This document shows positions 1-7,521 of a stretch of 64,000 bases of DNA, one piece after another. The stretch covers positions 56,047 through 120,046 of the forward strand of contig NZ_FNDS01000006.1 of NCBI RefSeq assembly GCF_900099785.1. Direction: 5' to 3'. Made by a program: the position numbers and the translations under genes. Source of the DNA: Pseudomonas panipatensis. GTDB taxonomy: Bacteria > Pseudomonadota > Gammaproteobacteria > Pseudomonadales > Pseudomonadaceae. Positions within the stretch are counted from its first letter, which is position 1. Every line of letters begins with the position of its first letter. Under the pieces are notes generated by a model. The model was given only the letters and a program-made list of their open reading frames with translations, did not search any database and had not been told where the DNA came from.

Positions 1-1
1 C

Positions 2-337
2 ATGGGCAGACACAGCGTGGTGAGTTCCAATGAAATCGTGATCATTTCCCGTTGCCCGGCTTGCGATGGCATCGTGTTCTGCTGTCTGGAGCGGTTCATG
101 CAGGAGGAGGACCGAGGGTTGCTCGACGATTTGGCGGATAGGGGCTACTGGATCGACTCCTTCTCGCTGAGTCGCATGCCGAGTCGAAGTCGATGCCGCT
201 GCCGGCGTTCTCTAGCCGAGACGGTGGTCGAAACGGCTGCCGCGGCGCAGGGGTGGTCCTCCTGTCAGGCGCCGAGCGACACGGACGTCGGCCAGGCAAT
301 GCCCGTTTTGCGGCGCATCCCTGCGCGCGCGGGCTGA
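2..337 (+). CDS. Possible small Cys-containing hypothetical protein
   Basis: Open frame of 111 codons starting with ATG at the window edge, so an upstream start and the ribosome binding site cannot be seen. Residues 10-55 look protein-like (a CPAC motif followed by FCC, then an acidic stretch with GYWIDSF). From about residue 58 the composition turns Arg/Ser/Cys rich and looks like out-of-frame high-GC sequence, so the gene may be frameshifted near position 175. It lies just upstream of tRNA-Cys in accessory DNA. Function unknown; the CxxC could bind a metal, which is only inference. Confidence 0.35.
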   Translation: MGRHSVVSSNEIVIISRCPACDGIVFCCLERFMQEEDRGLLDDLADRGYWIDSFSLSRMPSRSRCRCRRSLAETVVETAAAAQGWSSCQAPSDTDVGQAMPVLRRIPARAG

Positions 338-507
338 CGAAGGAATTTTCAACTCAGGTGTTGCCAGCCTTGCTCCATTAGTCCATAATCGCGCCCATCG
401 ATCGCACGGAGTAGTGAAAACTCTGTGTAATCAATAGGTTAGAGCTTAAAAGCTCAAATCTGAAGAATTCAGGCAAGTCGCACAGCAGCGGCACTGCCAA
501 GCTCAAT

Positions 508-581
508 GGCTGAGTAGCAGAGTGGTTATGCACCGGATTGCAAATCCGTGAACGCCGGTTCGATTCCGACCTCAGCCTCCA
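508..581 (+). tRNA. tRNA-Cys (anticodon GCA)
   Basis: Complete 74-nt cloverleaf with encoded CCA. The acceptor stem pairs GGCTGAG at the start with CTCAGCC before T-CCA, the T-arm carries GGTTCGATTCC, and the anticodon GCA is at 540-542 in the loop TTGCAAA. A strong terminator follows directly. An integrase remnant next door suggests its 3' end served as a phage or island attachment site. Confidence 0.97.
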
Positions 582-587
582 ATAGAA

Positions 588-620
588 AAGCCCCGTAGAT
601 TCAGATCTACGGGGCTTTTT
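588..620 (+). terminator. Rho-independent terminator of tRNA-Cys
   Basis: A near-perfect hairpin, AGCCCCGTAGAT paired with ATCTACGGGGCT around a short loop, followed by a run of T at 615-620. It begins 7 nt after the tRNA 3' end and should end the tRNA-Cys transcript. Confidence 0.9.
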
Positions 621-805
621 CTTTGCCTTCTGGAAATATGTAGCAGCCGGTTCTTTTGGGTGCGCGTCCCATAACTTTCCTCCTTCGCGGGCTTCGCAAT
701 GGCCCCGACGCGGCGGTAAACCCGCTCCGTGATTCCCTCCCTTGTATGACCAAACAACTGGCTGGTATCCGTCAGCTTGTCGGCATGGCGTGCACTGTGG
801 CCTCG
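620..805 (-). pseudogene. C-terminal remnant of a phage-type tyrosine integrase
   Basis: Read on the minus strand this stretch gives a peptide with a GHTREGITERVYRR core. That matches the end of the catalytic domain of phage integrases: the LGH...T...Y segment with the nucleophilic Tyr, followed by a basic tail (AIAKPAK). No matching upstream catalytic region (the R...HxLR part) is visible in the same frame, so only about the last 50-60 residues survive. The open frame runs on to a stop at 572, inside the tRNA 3' end, the usual geometry for an integrase at a tRNA attachment site. Identification rests on motif recognition alone. Confidence 0.55.
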
Positions 806-872
806 CTGAAGAGAATGGCGCGCTGATGAGTGAGTGGGGAAAAAGAAACCGGCCTGGAGCGGCCGGTTCGAG

Positions 873-1226
873 TCACTGCTGATCGTCAGGTTCGGGCTCG
901 ATGGGTTTGCCGAGCTGATCGAAACCGATGGAGAGGTCGAGTGCCGGTATCGATATTTCGGTTGGCGGGTGCTGGACGATGGGCTTCCACGCACCAAAGC
1001 CGGGCTCGCTGGCCCGCGCTCGTTGCAAGAGAAACGGAACTCGATCATTCCCTTCATCACTGAGGTGAACGCTGTAGGAGGTCTCCCAGTTCGGTTTGGT
1101 TGGTTCGGGTGGCTTCGTCGCCCAGGCTATCGATGTGCCCTGTTGGCTGGGCTTTTGGAAGACGAGGTGCCCAAGCGCCTTGTCGCTGTCGTTGACGAGA
1201 TTGATGGTGAAGGTCTTCTTGTCCAT
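873..1226 (-). CDS. Hypothetical protein, 117 aa
   Basis: ATG at 1226 starts a 117-residue soluble protein with balanced composition, unlike the Arg/Ala-rich antisense frames around it. It begins MDKKTFTINLVNDSDKA and has no signal peptide, membrane segment or motif I recognise. Alternating hydrophobic residues in the first 60 positions suggest beta structure, and the tail is Pro/Glu/Asp rich. It lies between the integrase remnant and the DUF2388 gene, so it may be cargo of a decayed integrated element. Function unknown. Confidence 0.6.
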   Translation of the reverse strand: MDKKTFTINLVNDSDKALGHLVFQKPSQQGTSIAWATKPPEPTKPNWETSYSVHLSDEGNDRVPFLLQRARASEPGFGAWKPIVQHPPTEISIPALDLSIGFDQLGKPIEPEPDDQQ

Positions 1227-1462
1227 GGCTTGCCGCTCCCTGTTTTCAGATCAGCCGAGGGTAGACCCGGCTGGCCGGACGAGCAATCGGGGAGCGTAGA
1301 TGGGCGCATCGGCCGCCACCCTTTGCGGTCGATCTTGGCCGGCGTTCGTGGAGTCCGGTGCTGCTGCGGTGCACATTGACGAAACAGTCAATTTACAACG
1401 AGCCCCATAATTAATTCGCGAAATCGTTTTAAAATTTACATACATTCCTTAAAGAGGGAATT

Positions 1463-1777
1463 ATGAAAATTTTAATTGCGACATGTGGGATCTTATTGGC
1501 TGCCGGGCAAGTGCAGGCAAGTCCGGGGTCTTATGTTGAAGGAACTTTTTGGGCATCCGGCTTTAGTCTGATGAGTTCTTCTGAATATGCCAATTACTAT
1601 ACGCAGCAAGTTCAAGATGACGCTGCCGTATATGTCGCTACAGGCGGTGAAACAACTGGCCCGGCACTGGAAAAAGCCATTCTGGATAACCGGGCGCTGC
1701 ATCGGGACAGCCATTTGTCCGACATGGAAATCGCCAATAATCTTTTGCTAGGGTCTTTTGAGCAAGCTATCGACTAA
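1463..1777 (+). CDS. Small secreted DUF2388-type protein
   Basis: A 104-residue protein with a classical signal peptide (MKILIATCGILLAAGQVQA, cleavage expected after QA near residue 19). The mature part carries the pattern DDAAVYVATGGET..G..LE.A, followed by a helical segment with L..A..LL, as I know it from the Pseudomonas DUF2388 family of small periplasmic proteins. RBS AGAGGGA lies 5 nt before ATG. The upstream 80 bases are strikingly AT-rich for this genome, a likely promoter and a sign of foreign origin. Role unknown; family members often occur in tandem copies in pseudomonads. Confidence 0.72.
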   Translation: MKILIATCGILLAAGQVQASPGSYVEGTFWASGFSLMSSSEYANYYTQQVQDDAAVYVATGGETTGPALEKAILDNRALHRDSHLSDMEIANNLLLGSFEQAID

Positions 1778-2127
1778 CGACCCGCTGCATGAATCACCCG
1801 CACTCCAGAACACGTCGTAAAGCAATGCTGTTTCAGTTCTGACGGGAATCAGGGTGATTCCGTTAGCGGGCTCGATCTTCCTGCGCAGGCAATTCACCAT
1901 TGCTCGGCCAGACGGCGGGGTTAGCCACATCCGCTCGTGCCAAGCTCGCCGTCGAACTTCGCCGAGACCAGACGTCGTGCTTGCGATGCGGCCAATGCCT
2001 GGTATGGCCAGCGTATCTGCTGTCTCCGTCGTTCCGGTTTCGTGGCCTCTGCCGGCTGTCTGGTCTCTACTGGCAAGGCGGTGCTGCTTGATCTATTGCT
2101 TCCCATACGGAATGTGGGGAGAAGGGT
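1778..2127. other. Gene-free stretch
   Basis: About 350 bases between the DUF2388-type gene and the small gene at 2128. Several short frames exist but all have shadow-like composition and no ribosome binding site. I see no tRNA, repeat or clear terminator. It may hold decayed sequence of the former integrated element. Confidence 0.4.
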
Positions 2128-2388
2128 ATGGGCAGTACGGATGTACAACTAAAGAAGGTTCTGCTTGCCGCTGCATTCAATGATGTTTCTGTGGCGGAGG
2201 AGCTTAGAAAGGCAGCGATTGCAGTGGCGGGCCAGCGAATGTCGATAGAGCTGATGGAGCTCGCCCGGCGTCTGGAAGACGATGCGGAATCTCTCCAGCA
2301 TGCCGCGAATGGGCTCGGCGTTGCGCATCCGGAGGAGGCTGCCCGGCTTGTGTCATCGCTGGCGCAACGAGGCGGCGAATTTGGCTGA
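2128..2388 (+). CDS. Small helical protein, family copy A
   Basis: An 86-residue protein with a purine-rich RBS (GGGGAGAAGG) right before ATG 2128. It looks all-helical: an N-terminal KKVLLAAAFNDVSVAEELRKAA helix region, then ELMELARRLEDDAESL, then an acidic/Ala-rich tail. The core ELMxLARxLExDAESL is shared with the next gene at 2515 (EMLSLARQLEHDAESL), so the two are tandem paralogs. A weaker relative sits at 7522. No signal peptide or membrane segment. Function unknown. Confidence 0.6.
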   Translation: MGSTDVQLKKVLLAAAFNDVSVAEELRKAAIAVAGQRMSIELMELARRLEDDAESLQHAANGLGVAHPEEAARLVSSLAQRGGEFG

Positions 2389-2514
2389 TCGCGTCGAGCA
2401 CAGCGGAACGGGATCACACCAGCGGTGGGTTCCTCGGCCGGCTGTCCGATACATGCTGGCGGCTAAGTAGGACGTGGACTATCCATTTCCCTAGGGATTA
2501 GAGGGAAATTGAAG

Positions 2515-2787
2515 ATGGACAGCAAGCAACAGGCTAAACGACGTGTACTCAACGGTGCGCTGAAGGATGTGGCTGTCGCGCTGGCCTTGGCGGATAGGTT
2601 GAGGGGCGCTGCGGGTGAGCGAGCGGGTCAGGCGTTCTCCGTGGAAATGCTCTCGCTCGCTCGGCAACTGGAACATGATGCCGAATCGCTTCGAGAGATT
2701 GTCGTGGATCTCAGCGTTTCCCTGCAGTCGCCAGAGCTGATGCAAAGCGGCTCGACCACGACAGCGTTCTCGCGGATCAGTGGCTGA
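2515..2787 (+). CDS. Small helical protein, family copy B
   Basis: A 90-residue protein. ATG at 2515 is preferred over an in-frame TTG at 2509 because GAGGGA at 2501-2506 gives normal spacing to the ATG. It has the same plan as the gene at 2128: a basic N-terminus with RRVLNGALKDVAVALALADRLR, then the conserved EMLSLARQLEHDAESL helix, then a Ser-rich tail. Start to start the two genes lie about 390 bp apart, consistent with tandem duplication and divergence. Function unknown; a small helical protein-protein interaction module is plausible but only inferred. Confidence 0.6.
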   Translation: MDSKQQAKRRVLNGALKDVAVALALADRLRGAAGERAGQAFSVEMLSLARQLEHDAESLREIVVDLSVSLQSPELMQSGSTTTAFSRISG

Positions 2788-2864
2788 CTGGATCGCCCCT
2801 GGTGAAAGCGGGCCGCTGGGTTCCCCGTGTGGTCGTCCTGTCGAGTCCTTTCAAGGAGAGCACG

Positions 2865-3101
2865 ATGGCAAGTAACTACAGCAGTGGCCGCTACGTTGCC
2901 TATGGCGTTGGCGAGGATGGTCCGCGAGTCGGCTGGGTCGATGAAGACGAGTACGTCCGTTCGGATAGCGGAGCCTGGGAGTTCCGCATCGATGGCGACG
3001 AGGTCTACTCGAAGACCGGGGAGCTTGTCGGCCTGATTGACGATGACGGCATTGCAAGGCGGAAGGATGGTCAGTTTCTGTTCCGGCTGGAGGAGGACTA
3101 G
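2865..3101 (+). CDS. Small acidic protein with internal beta repeat, 78 aa
   Basis: ATG at 2865 is backed by a strong RBS (AAGGAGAG at 2853-2860). The 78-residue product is acidic and contains two similar segments: VGWVDEDEYVRSDSGAWEFR (residues ~23-42) and VGLIDDDGIARRKDGQFLFR (residues ~55-74). Both follow the pattern VG-[WL]-[VI]-D-x-D-x-x-[VA]-R-x-x-x-G-x-[WF]-x-FR, so it probably folds as repeated beta hairpins. No signal peptide. It is the last small gene before the IS66 insertion. Function unknown. Confidence 0.65.
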   Translation: MASNYSSGRYVAYGVGEDGPRVGWVDEDEYVRSDSGAWEFRIDGDEVYSKTGELVGLIDDDGIARRKDGQFLFRLEED

Positions 3102-3194
3102 ACCGCCTGGCTGGTCAATGCGCGCGCCGGGCGAGGCGCGGTGCCTTGCGAACGCCCTCGTTGTAGACGCCCTACGTCACCTTCCCGGCGGACC

Positions 3195-3202
3195 ATCGTT
3201 GC
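3195..3202. repeat. Left target site duplication of the IS66 element
   Basis: The 8 bases ATCGTTGC directly before the left inverted repeat recur exactly at 6440-6447 after the right one. Eight bases is the duplication length known for the IS66 family. Confidence 0.93.
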
Positions 3203-3232
3203 GTAAGCGGATGGCGAACACACCTACCGAAC
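3203..3232 (+). repeat. Left inverted repeat of the IS66 element
   Basis: Thirty bases beginning GTAAGCG. Compared with the reverse complement of 6410-6439, 22 of 30 positions agree: GTAAGCG (1-7), GGC (11-13), AA (15-16), CA (19-20), CT (22-23) and CCGAAC (25-30). Confidence 0.85.
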
Positions 3233-3240
3233 TCCAGCAT

Positions 3241-3288
3241 TAAGGGCGATGGTGTCCGCGCATTTTTAAGCGGACGCGATCACCCTTA
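3241..3288. promoter_or_regulatory. Hairpin in the IS66 leader
   Basis: A 19-base arm beginning TAAGGG at 3241 pairs with a 19-base arm ending CCCTTA at 3288, 16 of 19 pairs, around an AT-rich loop. It lies 14 bp before the tnpA start. A hairpin here is common in IS66-family leaders and may damp read-through transcription into the transposase genes; that role is inference. Confidence 0.6.
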
Positions 3289-3302
3289 TCGCCAGGATTT
3301 CC

Positions 3303-3620
3303 ATGCGCCAACGCAGCTCTTAGCCCAAACTGTTCAAAGCCCAGGTCGTCTAGGAATGCCTGCAACCTGGAGCGACGATTTCCAGCGTAGCCATCCATCA
3401 CGGTATCGACGCCAACGTGATCCGCAAGTGGCTACCGATTTACCGGGATCAATCACCCGCAACTCTGCTGGCCTTCATCCCCGTACAAGCTGCCCCCAAG
3501 CGCGCAACAGAAGAGACGGTGATCATCTCACTGCCTCTGGGCGATAAATCCGTCACCGTAAAATGGCCAGCCTCAGATCCGGATGGCTGCGCGTGTTTTA
3601 TTCGTGGCCTGGCCCAATGA
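3303..3620 (+). pseudogene. tnpA: IS66 tnpA (orfA), two in-frame stop codons
   Basis: From ATG 3303 the frame reads as an IS66 TnpA helix-turn-helix protein: KLFKAQVV, then ECLQPGATIS, SVAIHHGIDANVIRKW and a C-terminal GDKSVTVKWP. TAG codons interrupt it at 3321 and 3351, each where relatives have a sense codon (around RxYSPxFKAQVVxEC). The end overlaps the tnpB start (ATGA at 3617), the usual IS66 coupling. TnpA is needed for IS66 transposition, so this loss alone should disable the element unless the stops are suppressed. Confidence 0.85.
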
Positions 3621-3952
3621 TTCGCATCGACGCCATCTGGCTCGCCACCCGGCCCATGGACATGTGGGCCGGCACTGACTCTGCACTGGCCCGGATGTTT
3701 GTCGTGTTCGGTGCGGCGAAGCCGCACTGCGCCTACCTCTTTGCCAACCGCCGGGCCAATCGCATAAAGGTGCTGGTGCATGACGGCGTCGGTATTTGGC
3801 TGGCGGCGCGACGCTTGAATCAGGGCAAGTTTCATTGGCCGGGCATCCATCGTGGCGCGGAGGTCGAACTCGACCCCGAACAACCCCAGGCGCTGGTACT
3901 TGGATTGCTTTGGCAGCGAGTAGGTGCAGGCGGCGCAATTACATTGCTCTAA
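3617..3952 (+). CDS. tnpB: IS66 accessory protein TnpB
   Basis: A 111-residue intact protein beginning MIRIDAIWLAT and containing the family hallmarks PMDMWAG, FGAAKPHCAYLFANRRANR, KVLVHDG, GIWLAARRLNQGKFHWP and the C-terminal LPWQRVGAGGAI-like segment (LLWQRVGAGGAITLL here). The length fits the IS66 Orf2/TnpB family. ATG 3617 overlaps the tnpA stop and fits the family start, rather than an upstream in-frame ATG at 3563. TnpB is required for IS66 transposition though its biochemical role is poorly known; here it outlives its broken partners. Confidence 0.92.
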   Translation: MIRIDAIWLATRPMDMWAGTDSALARMFVVFGAAKPHCAYLFANRRANRIKVLVHDGVGIWLAARRLNQGKFHWPGIHRGAEVELDPEQPQALVLGLLWQRVGAGGAITLL

Positions 3953-4002
3953 TACCTGGCTTTTAGCTGTGACCGGAGGACTGCTTTGGTAAAATCCACG
4001 GC

Positions 4003-5523
4003 ATGACTTCCTTGCCCAATCTCGACCAAATGACCTCTGAACAACTGCGCGCGCTAGCTGCGCAGTTGATGTCCAAGGTCGACACCATGGGCAGAAAGAT
4101 CCATCGTGATGAGACGATCATCGAGCAGCTCACTCACGAAATCGCCATTCTCAAGCGGCACAAGTTCGCCAAACGCAGCGAGCAGATCAGCCCGGCGCAA
4201 GGCAGCTTGCTGGATGACCTACTCAATACCGACCTCGAAGCCATCGAGGCCGAGTTAAAAGCACTTCATCCTGCACCCGCGCAGGCAGAACCACACCAGC
4301 AACCCAAGCGTGCGCCATTGCAGTTCCCGCGCACTGTGATCCATCACGAGCCGGACAACACCCAGTGCGCTTGCGGCTGCCAGCTTCAGCGCATCGGTGA
4401 AGACGTCAGCGAGAAGCTGGACCACACGCCGGGCGTGTTCACCGTCGAACAGCACGTTCGTGGGAAGTGGGCCTGCCGGCAGTGCGAAACACTGATCCAG
4501 GCGCCGGTGTCGTCGCAGGTGATCGATAAGGGCATCCCCACTGCCGGCCTGCTGGCGCACGTGATGGTGGCCAAATTCGCCGACCTCCTGCCGCTCTATC
4601 GACAAGAAAAGATCTTCGGTCGTGCCGGCCTGGCCATCCCGCGCTCGACATTGGCGCAGTGGGTGGGTCAAATCGGCGTGCAGCTTCAGCCGCTGGTCGA
4701 TGCGCTGCGCGAAGCAGTGCTGGCCCAGCGCGTAGTCCACGCCGATGAAACACCGGTACAAACGCTGGCTCCAGGAGAGAAGAAAACCCACCGCGCTTAC
4801 GTCTGGGCCTACAGCAGCACGCCATTCTCGGCACTCAAGGCCGTGGTCTACGACTTCAGCCCCAGACGTGCCGGCGAACATGCGCGTAACTTCCTGGCAC
4901 TTGGAACGGCAAGCTGGTCTGTGACGACTTCGCAGGCTACAAGGCAAGCTTCGAGCTGGGCATCACCGAAATCGGCTGCATGGCCCATGCGCGCCGCAAG
5001 TTCTTCGACCTGCACGTGGCGAATCACAGCCAGTTGGCGGAGCAGGCGCTTCACTCGATTGGTGGGCTGTACGAAGTCGAGCGACTCTCCAAGGAAATGA
5101 GCGACGAAGACCGTTGGCGATTACGCCAGGAAACGGCGGTGCCCATCGCTGAAAAAACTGTATGAGTGGATGCTGGCCCAACGCGAACTTGTGCCCGAGG
5201 GCTCTGCTACGGCCAAGGCCCTAGATTACAGCCTTAAACGCTGGGTAGCGCTGACGCGCTACCTGGAGGATGGTGCTGTGCCCATCGACAACAACCAGAT
5301 CGAGAACTTGATCCGGCCGTGGGCGCTTGGGCGGTCGAACTGGTTGTTTGCTGGGTCGCTGCGCAGCGGCAAACGGGCGGCGGCGATCATGAGCTTGATC
5401 CAGTCTGCGCGGGTCAATGGTCATGATCCGTATACATATCTGAATGACGTTCTCACACGCCTGCCGACGCAGCGGGCAAGTGAAATCGATCAATTGCTGC
5501 CGCATAAGTGGTCGCCGGTTTAA
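4003..5523 (+). pseudogene. tnpC: IS66 transposase TnpC, two frameshifts
   Basis: The frame from 4003 encodes the N-terminal coiled coil (LMSKVDTMGRKIHRDETIIEQL), the KRHKFAKRSEQ segment, the zinc-binding CACGCQL...CRQC part and the first catalytic Asp (HADETP). Near 4894-4900 a base is missing, so the reading moves to another frame carrying VCDDFAGYK (second Asp) and MAHARRKF. In the A-run at 5152-5157 an extra base restores the first frame, which ends with DNNQIENLIRPWALGR (catalytic Glu) and a stop at 5523. About 85 residues including the second Asp are out of frame, so no active DDE enzyme is expected. Confidence 0.9.
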
Positions 5524-5600
5524 TTACGCGAGGCGTGATGGCCGGACATATAAAAGGGAAGGACGATGCCAAATGGATTACAAGATGGGAGCCCGCAGCA

Positions 5601-5948
5601 ATGAGCTTTGACATTATTATTTTGAAGCCTACAGACCTCAGTGAAAACGATCTGTCCAACGTTGAGGACGTGCTAGATATTGGATGCCCTGAGGCCGTAA
5701 TCACATTTCTGGAGTTGGTGTTCCCTGGATGTGCCCAAGGTGCATTTTCGGATGGTGAGCGCTACTCGCTCGAGTCTGCTCAGAATGGAGACCCAGTGAC
5801 CACCATACACCTTACTCTCAGATACGGCCGAGCCTGGTCTGAGGCAACCAATGCTGAGTTCCTGACCCTGCTCTTGAGGCTCTGCCAATTGCTCCAGTCA
5901 GTAGCTTTTGCGGTCTCCGATAACTCAAGGATCACACCTCCCTGCTAA
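5601..5948 (+). CDS. IS66 passenger protein 1, hypothetical 115 aa
   Basis: ATG 5601 begins MSFDIIILKPTDLSENDL and gives a 115-residue soluble protein rich in acidic residues. It includes VFPGCAQGAF, a GDPVTTIHLTLRYG strand-like segment, a C-terminal helix (LLLRLCQLLQSVAFAV) and SDNSR at the end. It lies inside the element, 78 bp after tnpC, so it moved with the transposon. The size and alpha/beta look resemble small cytosolic proteins found next to polymorphic toxins, but I cannot name a family and no toxin gene is adjacent. The frame is intact although the transposase is broken. Confidence 0.6.
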   Translation: MSFDIIILKPTDLSENDLSNVEDVLDIGCPEAVITFLELVFPGCAQGAFSDGERYSLESAQNGDPVTTIHLTLRYGRAWSEATNAEFLTLLLRLCQLLQSVAFAVSDNSRITPPC

Positions 5949-5979
5949 AGACGGCCCATCTTGCTCGCCATAGAGCGGC

Positions 5980-6327
5980 TCACCTAGCGAATTGGTGCGT
6001 GTACTCGATCACATGGTCAGGGAACAACTCTTCATAAAAAGCAGTGGGAATGCCGAGGATACTTATCTCGATGCAATCGGGCAGAAGCTCTTCAGCGTAA
6101 TCTAGAATGGCGATTCCCATAGATGGAATAACCAAGCCTGCTTCGGTTTTTACTGAAAGGGCCAAACCGGACTGGTCGAAGTGATTTGTGCGGCACTCGT
6201 TTTGAATAGCGGGATACCCAGTGGTTGGCTCGAACTGGCCGAAAGCAACGCCCATTGGAGGATCTCCACTCTCCAGCGACGAGTAGCCAACCAGAATCAA
6301 TTCGCTATAAATCGAAAATCGCGCCAT
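5980..6327 (-). CDS. IS66 passenger protein 2, hypothetical 115 aa
   Basis: Minus-strand gene converging on passenger 1 with about 30 bp between stops. The start at 6327 (MARFSIYSELILVGYSSLE) is preferred over ATG 6354 because AGGCGA precedes it at fair spacing and the extra nine residues look unstructured. The protein has GDPPMGVAFGQF, a central beta-rich part and an acidic C-terminal half (EELLPDCIEISILG, YEELFPDHVIEY). I recall SLESGDPPMGVAFG-type sequences in small proteins of unknown function but cannot name the family. Product 115 residues, no signal peptide or membrane segment. Confidence 0.6.
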   Translation of the reverse strand: MARFSIYSELILVGYSSLESGDPPMGVAFGQFEPTTGYPAIQNECRTNHFDQSGLALSVKTEAGLVIPSMGIAILDYAEELLPDCIEISILGIPTAFYEELFPDHVIEYTHQFAR

Positions 6328-6409
6328 CTGATCGCCTAATGCTTGCCGTGGCATTGGATATATATGGTGTTTATCACTTGATTAGCTTGAATGCGAGGGT
6401 GCCGTGGAG

Positions 6410-6439
6410 GTTCGGAAGATGACTTGGCCGGACGCTTAC
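6410..6439 (-). repeat. Right inverted repeat of the IS66 element
   Basis: Ends CGCTTAC; its reverse complement matches the left end (3203-3232) at 22 of 30 positions. It marks the right boundary about 80 bp beyond the start of passenger gene 2. Confidence 0.85.
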
Positions 6440-6447
6440 ATCGTTGC
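6440..6447. repeat. Right target site duplication of the IS66 element
   Basis: ATCGTTGC, an exact copy of 3195-3202. Joining 3202 to 6448 reconstructs the pre-insertion sequence. Confidence 0.93.
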
Positions 6448-6565
6448 AGCCTTGTGTGCACTATCACCGCGGCATCCGGGCAGCGCGGTGCCCATGGCCA
6501 TTCAATCTGGATGTTGGCGGCAAGCCCGATGTAGAGCGCGCGGAGGCCTTGCCGTCGTCGAGCGG

Positions 6566-6904
6566 CTAAGAGCCCGAGTGCTCCGCTGCCTTGTGCATGA
6601 CCCGAAGGCAATGCGCCTTGGCCCAGATGTATGCGGCATCCGGCGTGAGGCTGCTTTTGTAGCCTGAGGCGCTGTAGAAGCGCGCGAAACGTAACTCGTC
6701 GCTATCGGCGTTGTGGGCATGCTCGATGACCGCTCGATCCGCCTCTTCGAAGCTGAAGTGCTTGTCGCGATAAATGGCCCCCGCCATCGCGAACAGACCC
6801 GCCCCCTCGCACACGGGGGAATCCTCGGCAGCGGCGTAGAGCGGAAGAAGGAGTGCGGCAAACAGCAGTATCAGACAGGAGGATTGGACGGTGATAGATG
6901 GCAT
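6566..6904 (-). CDS. Small exported protein, 112 aa
   Basis: ATG 6904 opens a 112-residue protein with a clear signal peptide (hydrophobic LILLFAALLLPLYAAA, cleavage near residue 26). The mature part has two Cys (CEGAG near 32, HCLRVM near 99) that could form a disulfide, and a helical middle (FEEADRAVIEHAHNADSDELRFARFYSASGYK). It ends in low-complexity EHSGS. The gene faces the right end of the IS66 element. I recognise no family; a periplasmic location follows from the signal. Confidence 0.65.
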   Translation of the reverse strand: MPSITVQSSCLILLFAALLLPLYAAAEDSPVCEGAGLFAMAGAIYRDKHFSFEEADRAVIEHAHNADSDELRFARFYSASGYKSSLTPDAAYIWAKAHCLRVMHKAAEHSGS

Positions 6905-7134
6905 CTCTAATCCTCTTCACAAACTCGAGCGCTAAGCCGTTGATGATCTAATTGACGCCAGCGGTTTCAGTATAGGTACAACTTTGTCTGAGCCAAGATT
7001 GCCGCCTCGCACGGCCAGATACGGAAAACGCAGGGCCAGGCCCATGGCTGTTTATCCGCACCGGCGTGTGGCATTCGCTGGAATGCTGGCGGCAGTCATG
7101 ACACCGCGCTCGGCTTTCAGTCTTATGAGGATTT

Positions 7135-7221
7135 TGGTGCTCGGAGCGGGACTCGAACCCGCAAGACCGTTAGGCCGGCGCATTTTAAGTGCGCTGTGTC
7201 TACCAATTTCACCATCCGAGC
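7135..7221 (-). tRNA. tRNA-Leu (anticodon UAA)
   Basis: An 87-nt class II tRNA on the minus strand with encoded CCA (7135-7137). The acceptor stem pairs GCTCGGA with TCCGAGC, the anticodon stem GCGCA/TGCGC encloses the loop CTTAAAA with anticodon TAA, and a long variable arm and GGTTCGAGTCC T-arm are present. All match bacterial tRNA-Leu. Confidence 0.97.
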
Positions 7222-7521
7222 GGGGAGGGGCCATGCTGGCGGCCAGGATGCAGGCGTGCAGGACGAGGGCCTGGGGCATCGCTGAGGGGCGAGACTATAC
7301 CGAGTCGGGTGGTTGCGGTAAAGGGAACCCGGGTGGCTTTAAGGGGTTGATGGCGCAGGCAATTCGGCGTTTGCGCCGGTCGTGGGATGGGCATCGGCAG
7401 TGCCGCCTGAATGGCTATTGGAAGGGCTTTTCCTGCGACCATTTGTCCGAATTAACTCTCTGAAATCTCAGAGAAATATAGTTGTCCTAAGGTGCTCGCA
7501 TTGAGTAACGAGGGACCTGAC

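Larger units (their letters stand above)
3203..6439 (+). mobile_element. IS66-family element with two passenger genes, transposase decayed
   Basis: A 3237-bp element bounded by GTAAGCG termini and flanked by an exact 8-bp duplication. Order: left inverted repeat, leader hairpin, tnpA (two nonsense codons), tnpB (intact), tnpC (two frameshifts), a forward passenger gene, a reverse passenger gene, right inverted repeat. Typical IS66 members are about 2.4-2.7 kb; the extra length is the roughly 0.9 kb passenger segment after tnpC. With TnpA and TnpC broken the copy cannot move by itself. It landed between the small gene ending at 3101 and the secreted-protein gene starting at 6904, in non-coding DNA. 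Confidence 0.93.

Noticed and set aside
1748..2148. Several 60-110 codon frames between the DUF2388-type gene and the gene at 2128
   Set aside because: No ribosome binding sites and no protein-like composition; frames on both strands compete equally.
7135..7221. tRNA-Leu as an island boundary
   Set aside because: No integrase, attachment repeat or composition break was found beside it.
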